A stretch of DNA of 14,392 bases. Origin: JABCPO02 sp963546185. Lineage in GTDB: Bacteria; Bacillota; Clostridia; TANB77; CAG-508. This document shows, piece after piece, positions 6,947 to 13,985 of this stretch. The position numbers were made by a program, and so were the translations under genes. The notes beneath the pieces are model-generated. The model saw only the letters and a program-made list of their open reading frames with translations, made no database searches and was not told the DNA's origin. Location of the stretch: the NCBI GenBank assembly GCA_963546185.1, contig CAUULU010000024.1, positions 1-14,392 on the forward strand, given 5' to 3'. Each line of letters opens with the position of its first letter. The first letter of the stretch is position 1.

Positions 6947-7103
6947 TTTTCACACCACCTTTTTTATAGATAATTTCAATTTTTCTTCCCTTAGATTGAA
7001 GATTTATGTTTTTTACATATTTTTCCAAATCTTCATCTATTTCAAGACCGTATTTTTCTCTGATCTGTTTTGGTGTCAATTTTTCATAATGTTCTAATTC
7101 CAT
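6939..7103 (-). CDS. Small hypothetical protein, 54 aa
   Basis: I do not recognise this protein. The product opens MELEHYEKLTPKQIREKYG, a helical charged region that resembles short helix-turn segments, and ends in a basic strand (KGRKIEIIYKKGG). The ATG at 7101-7103 follows AAGGAGG with about 9 nt spacing. It is the first gene of the cassette transcribed from 7165-7193 and overlaps the 47-aa gene by 8 bp. A DNA-binding or antitoxin-like role is possible but unsupported. Two near-identical AAAATTTAA copies lie just upstream, between promoter and ribosome site, and could be an operator. Confidence 0.72.
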   Translation of the reverse strand: MELEHYEKLTPKQIREKYGLEIDEDLEKYVKNINLQSKGRKIEIIYKKGGVKND

Positions 7104-7164
7104 ATCTATATTCCTCCTTAAATTTTAGTTAAATTTTAAGTATCACTCTTTTTTGTACATAACT

Positions 7165-7193
7165 AGTATATAACACTTTTTCATTTTTGTAAA
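7165..7193 (-). promoter_or_regulatory. Promoter of the first small-gene cassette
   Basis: The minus strand has TTTACA (7188-7193), a 17-nt spacer and TATACT (7165-7170). It sits right after the stop codon of the coiled-coil protein. I see no terminator between that gene and this promoter, so the cassette may also receive read-through. Confidence 0.7.
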
Positions 7194-7197
7194 ATCA

Positions 7198-7860
7198 TTA
7201 TTGTAATTTTTTAAGATCGCTGTCTGTATTTGTTTCTTTAGTTTGATTACTATCTGACATTGTAAAATTAAACTTATTATTACTCATAAGTCCATTTAGT
7301 ATTGTAATTATTTCTCCTGTTGTCTTTCCAATATTGCTTGTAACCTTATATTTTAGTTCTTTTACTTCTTTATTATTCTTTTCTTCTATAAGCTTGTATG
7401 TTGTACTATTTTTATGTTTTTCTTTTTCTTTTTTTATTATATTTTCATTTTTACTTCTAACATAATATGTTATTTCTTCTACTATATCTTTATCTGTTAG
7501 CTTTGCTTGGTATTCTAATATTGTAGTCCTATTATCATTTGCTGTATTATTTTTTAATCCTTCTAATACTTCTTTTTTTAGACTTTCTTTTTCTTCATTA
7601 CTTTTATTTGTATCTTTAGTTATTTGTTCTATTTTTTCTTCTGCTTCATATTCTTTATCTGATAATACCATATTTGCTACTAATACTTTTTCTATAACTT
7701 TAGAAATTTCTGCAACATTTTCCTGTTTTTTCTTTCCTTCATTATATTTCTTTTCAAGTATTTGAAAATAACTTATCATGTATATTATTGATATAATAAT
7801 TGTTGTTAGTATAACTAATATTGGAATACTATCTCTAAATTTAATTCTAGGAATTCTCAT
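7198..7860 (-). CDS. Membrane-anchored coiled-coil protein, function unknown
   Basis: The 220-residue protein has a short basic N-terminus (MRIPRIKFRDS), one hydrophobic segment at about residues 13-32 and then a long Lys/Glu-rich stretch with coiled-coil character. That topology suggests a single-pass anchor with an outward-facing body. The C-terminal third contains a Gly/Ile segment (GKTTGEIITILNGLMSN) and a polar Asn/Ser/Thr tail. No enzymatic motif is visible and I cannot name a family. It lies 19 bp after tex and is probably the last gene of the glycosyltransferase-prs-tex unit. It has no in-frame CGG. Confidence 0.75.
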   Translation of the reverse strand: MRIPRIKFRDSIPILVILTTIIISIIYMISYFQILEKKYNEGKKKQENVAEISKVIEKVLVANMVLSDKEYEAEEKIEQITKDTNKSNEEKESLKKEVLEGLKNNTANDNRTTILEYQAKLTDKDIVEEITYYVRSKNENIIKKEKEKHKNSTTYKLIEEKNNKEVKELKYKVTSNIGKTTGEIITILNGLMSNNKFNFTMSDSNQTKETNTDSDLKKLQ

Positions 7861-7879
7861 TATATCTACCTTTCTTTTC

Positions 7880-10221
7880 TTAAATTTTCATACTTAATTT
7901 TACTTTTTGTCTATCTAAATCTTTTTCTATAACCTTAACTTTTACTATATCTCCTACTTTAACTATATCTTTAGGATCTTTTACAAATTTTTCACTCATT
8001 TCAGATATATGTACTAAGCCATCATCATGTATTCCTATATCTACAAAAGCACCAAATGCCGCTACATTTCTTACTGTTCCTTCTAGCTCCATTCCTACTT
8101 GTATATCTTCAAATTCTAAAATATCATTTCTAAGTATTGGCTTTTGTAATTCCTCTCTTATATCTATACCTGGTTTTACAAGTTCTTTTATTGTATCTTC
8201 TATTTCATATTTTCCATATTCTTTAAATTTTTCTTCTTTTAAAAGTTTATCTTTGTCTAATTTTAATACTTTTTCTATTGTTTCTTCTTTTTTCTTCTTA
8301 TCTTTTAGGCTTTCTTCATTTTCTCCAACATATGCAAGTATTTTTCTAGCTAGTTCATAACTTTCTGGGTGAATCCCTGTCATTTCTATACTATTTTTAC
8401 CATCATATATTCTTAAAAATCCTGCTGCTTGTGTAAATGCTTTTTCTCCTACTCCAGATACTTTTAAAAGTTCTTTTCTTTCTAAATATTTTCCGGTTAT
8501 CTTCTCTATGTTTAACTATTGCTTTTGCTTGTTTTTTAGATATCCCTGCTACGTATGAGATTAATGAAAATGTTGCTGTATTTAAGTCTACCCCAACCTT
8601 ATTAACTGAGTCTTCTACAACATTATATAGTCTTTCTTCTAATTTAGTTTGATTTACATCATGTTGATATTGTCCTACCCCTATTGCTTTTGGTTCTATT
8701 TTTACAAGTTCTGATAATGGATCTTGCAATCTTCTTGCTATTGAGATTGCACCTCTTATACTTACATTTACATCCGGAAATTCTTCTGCTCCTAATTTTG
8801 ATGCTGAATATACAGATGCTCCTGCTTCATTTACTATAATATATTTTACATCTTTTCCTTTTATAATCTCGCTTACTACTTTTTCACTTTCTCTTGATGC
8901 TGTTCCATTACCTATCGCAACAATATTAATATTATTTTTGTTTATTAGTTCTTCTATTTCTTTTTTACCTTTTTCAATATCATCATTTGGCATTGTTACA
9001 CTTACAATTTTTCCTTCTAAGTATTTTCCGATTTTCATCTATACATGCAAGTTTACTTCCATTTCTGAATCCTGGGTCAAATCCAAGAATCCTTATATTT
9101 TTCATTGGTGATTGTAATAATAATTCTTTTAAATTATCTCCAAATACATTTATTGCATATTCATCAGATCTTTCTTTTACTTCTTGTCTTATTTCTCTTT
9201 CTACAGATGGTTTAATTAAACGCTTAAAAGAATCTTTTACTATTTCTTCTATATATTCAAATGATATATTATTATTTTCTGTTATAACCTCTTTTATTAT
9301 ATCTTGAACTAATTTTTCTTCATCAAGTACAAGTTTTACATCTAGTTTTTTTTCTGTTTCTCCTCTTGTTATAGCAAGATATCTATGGCTTGGTATTTTT
9401 GAAATAGTATCTTTAAAATCATAGTACATCTTATATATTTGTCTTTCATCTTCTTCTTTTCCCTTTGTACTTATAATCTCTGCTTCCTTATTATATACAT
9501 TTTTTACTATTTCTCTTATATCTGCACTATCTGATATATCTTCTGCTATTATATCTTTTGCTCCTGTTATAGCATCTTCTATTTTTTCAACTTCTTCTGT
9601 TAAAAACTCTTCTGCTTTTTTTAAGATATTTTCTAAACTATTTCCTGCTAAAATATATTTACTTAAATCTTTTAACCCTTTTCTTCTAGCTTCAGATCCT
9701 CTTGTTTTTTTCTTACCCTTATATGGTCTATATATATCTTCTACTTTTGATAATGTTTCTGCTAATCTTATATCATTTAATAATTCTTCTGTAAGTTTTC
9801 CTTGTTCATCTATAAGTCTTGCTACTTCTTCTTTTCTTTGTAGAAGGTTTGTATATTGTTTTAATATTTGTTCAAATTCTCTTAAAACTTCATCACTCAT
9901 ACCACCTGTTTCTTCTTTTCTATATCTTGCTATAAATGGTATTGTATTGCCTTCTTCTATCATTTTAAGTACATTTCTTACATATCTTATATTTTGATTT
10001 AAAGTCTTAGCTATTTTTTCATCTAATACTTCTTCAATATATTTCTTTTGGTTTTCTTCTTGTTCTTCTAATTTTGTTTTTGTTGTTTCTGTTTCTTCTA
10101 CTTCTATTATTTCTTTTTTCTCTTTTTCTTGCTTTTTATTATTCTTTTCTTTATCTTTTTTTAAGTCTTCTTCTGTTATTCCTTGTTCTAGTAATTGTCT
10201 CTTTAGTTCTTCTATATTCAT
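7880..10221 (-). CDS. tex: Tex-type S1 RNA-binding protein, read through two CGGA +1 shifts
   Basis: Tex is a nucleic-acid-binding protein linked to transcription in many bacteria. In one frame the gene is broken twice. Skipping the C of CGG at 9030 and at 8495 restores a continuous 779-residue protein. Domains in order: a charged Glu/Lys N-terminal extension (about 1-60); the Tex N-terminal helical region with IPFIARYRKEETGG; the YqgF/RuvC-like domain from about 382 (ILGFDPGFRNGSK, then the shift at Gly398); helix-hairpin-helix motifs with NTATFSLISYVAGIS and, after the shift at Gly576, ERKELLKVSGVGEKAF and HPESYELA; and a C-terminal S1 domain (about 703-779, GTVRNVAAFGAFVDIG). Both shift points fall where the family has Asn-Gly turns. 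The product is longer than the usual 720-770 because of the extension. It lies 21 bp after prs. Confidence 0.93.
8492..8495 (-). other. CGGA +1 recoding site 2 in tex
   Basis: The frame reads GAT AAC CGG AAA and stops 29 codons later. Skipping C8495 gives GAT AAC GGA AAA and continues into the conserved helix-hairpin-helix and S1 part. The residue is Gly576, in an Asn-Gly turn typical of Tex. Confidence 0.93.
9027..9030 (-). other. CGGA +1 recoding site 1 in tex
   Basis: The frame reads GAA AAT CGG AAA and stops 14 codons later. Skipping C9030 gives GAA AAT GGA AAA and continues the YqgF-like domain as DENGKYLEG. The residue is Gly398. Confidence 0.93.
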
Positions 10222-10242
10222 TTTTTCCTCTAAAATCTACTT

Positions 10243-11211
10243 TTATTTATCTGTATAATCTAAAAATCTATATTTTCGTATAACTTCTGTTACACTATCT
10301 CCTACATTATTTGCATGTATTATATCTGCAAGCATATCTGATATACTTACAACCTCTATTTTATCTATTTGTTTTTCTTTAGGTAATTTAATTGTATCTG
10401 TACATATTAATTTCTTAATATCACTGTTTTGTATTCTTTCTATTGCAGGACCTGAAAGTACTGGATGTGCTATTGCTGCATATATTTCTTTTGCTCCTTT
10501 TTCTTTCAGCATTTTTATTCCTGATACAAGTGTTCCTGCTGTATCTATCATATCATCTACAATTATTGCTGTTTTACCTTCAACTGTTCCTATTAGGTTC
10601 ATAGCTTCTGCTTCATTTGGTTTTACTCTTCTTTTATCAATAATTGCTATTGGTGCATCAAATATTTCTGCAATATCTCTTGCCCTTTTTACTCCACCAT
10701 GATCTGGTGATACTATTACTATATCTTTAAGTATTTTTTTCTTTTTAAAATATCCTGCTAAAATCCCTATTACTGTTAAATCCTCTGCTGGTATATCAAA
10801 AAATCCCATTGTTTGTGTTGAATGAATTTCTACTGTCATAATACTTGTTGCCCCTGCAGCTTCTAATAGGTTTGCTACAAGTCTTCCAGTTATAGGTTGA
10901 CGTGGTCTTGCTTTTCTATCTTGTCTTGCATATCCAAAATATGGTATTATTACATCTATTCTTTTTGCAAATGCTCTTTTTACTGAATCTATTGCAATTA
11001 ATAATTCCATTAAGTTTTGTGATACTGGGTTATCTGTTGATTGTATTATATATACCCTTTTATCTCTAACTGTTTCTAATAATTCTACTAGGATTTCTCC
11101 ATCTGCAAAATATTTTATTTCTATTTTTCCTTCTTGTATTTTTAATTTTTTACATATCTTTTCTGTTAATTCTTTTGATGAATTTAAAGAAAATACAACT
11201 ACATTATCCAT
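10243..11211 (-). CDS. prs: Ribose-phosphate pyrophosphokinase (PRPP synthetase)
   Basis: Prs makes 5-phosphoribosyl-1-pyrophosphate from ribose 5-phosphate and ATP, for purine, pyrimidine, His, Trp and NAD synthesis in the cytoplasm. The 322-residue protein has the family's FADGE (about 35), YIIQST, the catalytic flexible-loop region PYFGYARQDRKARPRQPIT, HSTQTMGFF, SPDHGG and the PRPP-binding IIVDDMIDTAGT, all intact. The length is standard. It begins 9 bp after the second glycosyltransferase and is followed by tex after 21 bp. The PRPP role does not obviously connect to the glycosyltransferases, so co-transcription may reflect simple packing. It has no in-frame CGG. Confidence 0.98.
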   Translation of the reverse strand: MDNVVVFSLNSSKELTEKICKKLKIQEGKIEIKYFADGEILVELLETVRDKRVYIIQSTDNPVSQNLMELLIAIDSVKRAFAKRIDVIIPYFGYARQDRKARPRQPITGRLVANLLEAAGATSIMTVEIHSTQTMGFFDIPAEDLTVIGILAGYFKKKKILKDIVIVSPDHGGVKRARDIAEIFDAPIAIIDKRRVKPNEAEAMNLIGTVEGKTAIIVDDMIDTAGTLVSGIKMLKEKGAKEIYAAIAHPVLSGPAIERIQNSDIKKLICTDTIKLPKEKQIDKIEVVSISDMLADIIHANNVGDSVTEVIRKYRFLDYTDK

Positions 11212-11220
11212 ATTAATTAC

Positions 11221-12392
11221 CTATCCTTCCAAAAATTCTTTTACTTGTTTTTTTACTTCATTATTAAAATTATTTTTCCATTCTCTATATAATTTTAATA
11301 CTTCTTCCTTATTTTCTATAACCTTTGTTATCTTATCTCTAATTTCTCTTGGATCATCTTCTCTGTTTACACATACATAATCTCTTAATTTAGAACCCAA
11401 GAAATAATCATTATTATTTCCTATTAAACATGGTACACCTTGCTCAAAGCTTTCCATAGGAAACATTGGTGAACATTCTGTAAATGTTACATATATATTT
11501 ATATCATTTCTTTTTATTCTTCTCATAAGTTCTTCTGTTGGTATAAACTTATCTATACAAGTATAATTAATATCTAATACCTTAAGATATTCTTTTATTT
11601 CTTTTGATATTGGTACTATATCTATTTTTGAATCCTTAAAAAAAGTTGTTGCTAAAATTTGTGTATATATATTTTTAAGTTCTCTACTATGTGCATTATA
11701 TATACCTATACTTATTTCATCTTTCTTGTCTTTCTTATTATTGAAATTATTTATATCTTCTTCCACACTTTTAACATTATTCATTATATAGTATGCATTA
11801 TATCCTAAATTCTTGTAAAATTCTGTCATTGTTTTTTTAACAAATCCGAAGCGCTTCTACTTTTCCCTCTTTATACAATTTTATTAATTCTTTGTTTAAT
11901 TTCCATGTATAATCACTTATTGCTTCAAAATTATTTGCATGCCATAATACTTTAATTTTTATTGTATTATCTTTTTTATGTAAGTCTTTTATAAGTTCTA
12001 TCCATCCGGTCAACAATTTGTGAAAATACAACTTGTTTTATCTTTGAATCTATTATTGCTCTTACTATTTTGTTTCTACTACTTTGTCTTTTTGTTTCTT
12101 CTAAAGGTACATTTGATTCAAAAAGTCCTTTTGTTGAATTTGCAACTCCAAGCCATTCTGGATTATATAATACAATATAATCTTTTCCTTGTTTTTTTAA
12201 CTCTTTTATTACTTTTACTGCTTTTTTTACTTGTTTCTTTTCTTTATTTACAAAAGGATTTCTTTTTTCTACTAATAATTGATATTTTTTTGAACTTAAA
12301 TATCTATATGTTCCGCTTATAACCTTATATGTACCGCTTTCACTGTCCAAAGAATTTTTAACTGTTTTCTTTAAATTTCTAAATATTCCCAT
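11221..12392 (-). CDS. GT-B-like glycosyltransferase, read through two CGGA +1 shifts
   Basis: In one frame this gene falls into three pieces. Skipping the C of CGG at 12008 and 11848 yields one 389-residue protein. The N-terminal half has alternating strands and helices (DYIVLYNPEWLGVANSTKG, QVVFSQIVDGWIELIKDL, KIKVLWHANN). The C-terminal half has the GT-B nucleotide-sugar pattern: a strand-rich ISIGIYNAHS, then FTECSPMFPMESFEQGVPCLIG, resembling the E-x7-E/G motif of GT4-like enzymes. Shifted residues are Gly129 and Gly182. No signal peptide or membrane segment is seen, so it is probably cytoplasmic and modifies a cell-surface glycan or protein; donor and acceptor are unknown. It follows its paralogue by 3 bp. 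Confidence 0.8.
11845..11848 (-). other. CGGA +1 recoding site 2 in the second glycosyltransferase
   Basis: The frame reads GCG CTT CGG ATT TGT TAA, stopping after two codons. Skipping C11848 gives CTT GGA TTT GTT and reaches KKTMTEFYKNLGYN, which matches the paralogue's KKGIYEAYLNMGYN. The residue is Gly182. Confidence 0.92.
12005..12008 (-). other. CGGA +1 recoding site 1 in the second glycosyltransferase
   Basis: The frame reads GTT GAC CGG ATG and stops nine codons later. Skipping C12008 gives GTT GAC GGA TGG and continues as VDGWIELIKDLHKK. The residue is Gly129. Confidence 0.9.
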
Positions 12393-12395
12393 TTT

Positions 12396-13497
12396 TTATT
12401 CCTTTACCATATTTTCTAGGTTTTCTTTTGCAATATTATTATATTCTTCTTTCCATAACCTTAAATTTTCTTTTATCTTTTCTTTATTTTTTAATATATT
12501 TGTTATAATTTCTTTATTAATATCTGGATTATCTTCTGCATTTACTACTATTGTTTTCTTAAGATATTCATTATCACAATCTTCAAAATAATCTGTTGTA
12601 TTACCTATTGCAACAGGTATTTCTAGTTCTGCTGATAATAAGAAATTATAATTAAAGTTATTAGTGAACTTAAAATCTAATATTATATCATTCTTCAAAA
12701 ATTCTTTCATTGTTCTTTCTATTGATGCATAACTAAAAATACTTGGATTTGATTTTATATCATATGTTTTTATAAACTCTAGGAATCTATCATTTAATAG
12801 ATTATAGTTTAGTATTGAATTTTTTATAAACACAAGTGTGCTTATAGTATTATATATATTTGTATACCATTCATCATTATCTACATATATTCCAATATAT
12901 TTTTCATCATGTCTATTATTATTTTGTTTTTTACTATATTCTTTGATAAGTCTTTCTTTAATATCTTTATGTTCTTTTTCAAGTATAAAATTAGGCATTA
13001 AATATCCGTACATTATATCCCATATTTAAATATGCTTCATATATACCTTTTTTCAAGAAATACATCTTATATATTTCTTTTTCTTTTAATAATTCTATAC
13101 ATTTTAAGAAAGATAAACGTTCTCTATCATAAAAAAGTGTACCTTCATATATTTCAGATATAACTTTTACTTTAAACTTATCTTTTTCTTCTCTTTCCTT
13201 ATTCTTACTTATTATATATTCTATTGTTTCTATCATTACAATATCTGTTCCATATATAATAATCTGATTATAATTACTATTTTCTAGTCTATCATCTACA
13301 ATCTTTCTATTTAAATCATAGATATATGATTCTTCTAATTCTTCTTTTTTTGTCCATGTATATACATGCATATATTCTGAAGTTATATTTGGTTTTAATG
13401 TATAGATTTCCTGCATATCATATCCTCTAAACATACTTTCTATACATAATGCATCTTTTTCATTTTTAGTACTATATAATACTATAGTATTTTTCAT
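12396..13497 (-). CDS. Divergent glycosyltransferase paralogue, read through one CGGA +1 shift
   Basis: Skipping the C of CGG at 13008 joins two frames into a 366-residue protein. Its C-terminal half aligns by eye with the downstream glycosyltransferase: KKGIYEAYLNMGYN versus KKTMTEFYKNLGYN, VAIGNTTDYFED versus CLIGNNNDYFLG, and matching Asp/Glu-rich helices at the end. It lacks the acidic ECSPMFPMESFEQG block, having NNFNYNFLLSAELEIP instead. It may therefore be catalytically altered, or act as a partner subunit of its neighbour; this is inference. The shift residue is Gly164, where the paralogue has Tyr, so Gly is not strictly required there. The ATG follows AGGAG. It heads the unit, preceded by a 187-bp gap with a weak promoter candidate. 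Confidence 0.75.
13005..13008 (-). other. CGGA +1 recoding site in the first glycosyltransferase
   Basis: The frame reads AAT GTA CGG ATA and stops after four more codons. Skipping C13008 gives AAT GTA GGA TAT and runs 203 codons further, including the region matching the paralogue. The residue is Gly164. Confidence 0.92.
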
Positions 13498-13621
13498 TTT
13501 TATTCTCCTAAGTCTTATTAATATCTTTTTAACCTTTTTCTGATATTAGTATAACAAAAGAAGTTTAAAAATTAAAGGTAAATTAAACTAATACTTATTT
13601 AAAACATTTAATATATGAAAA

Positions 13622-13674
13622 ATACATATAGTTTAGAAAAAGCATATCTTATGTTCTCCTTATCCTATATGTAT
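13622..13674 (-). repeat. Inverted repeat in the gap before the glycosyltransferase unit
   Basis: A perfect 10-bp inverted repeat, ATACATATAG and CTATATGTAT, spans 13622-13631 and 13665-13674 around a 33-nt loop. It lies in the 187-bp gap 13498-13684, just after the small membrane protein gene. No T-tract makes it a clear terminator. A weak -10 (TATACT, near 13540-13560) could start the downstream unit. Function unknown. Confidence 0.3.
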
Positions 13675-13684
13675 ATTATATCTT

Positions 13685-13985
13685 CTATGCAAATTGAGTA
13701 TGTTCTACTTCCCATTGTTTTAATCTTACTGGTATAACTAATGAATATATTCCAAAAGTTATTATAGTAAGGAACCACCAAATTATATATTTTGAAAATA
13801 ATTCAAATGGATCACCTATAAATTCTAATTGTTTTCCTTCTATATATGTATGTTCTGTTTCCCATCTTTTTATCATGCAAAACACTATAGTAAATCCGAA
13901 GTCCTAATGTTATTGCAGTTATTACTGATCCTATTAGTATAAATAGAATATATTCTACTGTTGAACCTGTAAATTCTGATCTCAT
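13685..13985 (-). CDS. Small two-helix membrane protein, DUF898/YjgN-like, read through one CGGA +1 shift
   Basis: Skipping the C of CGG at 13898 yields a 99-residue protein starting MRSEFTGSTVEYILFILIG. It has two hydrophobic segments (about residues 11-36 and 66-85), each ending in a similar basic motif: IKRWETEHT after the first and LKQWEVEHT after the second, an internal repeat. The layout resembles one module of DUF898/YjgN-like membrane proteins, whose function is not known to me. Read without the shift, the first helix would be separated from the rest. The ATG overlaps the ymdB stop codon (ATGA), so the two are translationally coupled. The shift residue is Gly30 in ITLGLGF. Confidence 0.78.
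13895..13898 (-). other. CGGA +1 recoding site in the small membrane protein gene
   Basis: The frame from the ATGA-coupled start reads GGA CTT CGG ATT TAC. Skipping C13898 gives GGA CTT GGA TTT ACT and joins the first helix to the repeat-containing remainder. Upstream of the site, the +1 frame has a TAG at 13904-13906, so neither frame alone encodes the whole protein. Confidence 0.9.

Noticed and set aside
5780..7193. CRISPR array, tRNA genes or insertion sequence in the accessory region
   Set aside because: I saw no regularly spaced repeats, tRNA-like cloverleaf, transposase or terminal inverted repeats there.
8403..13497. Reading the pieces of tex and of the glycosyltransferases as separate short genes
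   Set aside because: The pieces overlap at CGGA, lack ribosome binding sites at their apparent starts and join into single family-length proteins by one identical one-base skip.
13595..13645. 16-codon frame behind an AAGGAG in the gap before the glycosyltransferase unit
   Set aside because: It is too short to support as a gene. A leader peptide is possible, but no attenuator structure confirms it.
8492..13898. Explaining the breaks as random sequencing or homopolymer errors
   Set aside because: Homopolymer errors would fall in A/T runs, which abound here. Instead all six are an extra C before GGA, none lies in a homopolymer longer than two, and the direction is always the same.
8492..13898. 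Simple reassignment of CGG to another amino acid
   Set aside because: Reassignment changes a residue but not the reading frame; the homologous protein continues in +1 after each site.
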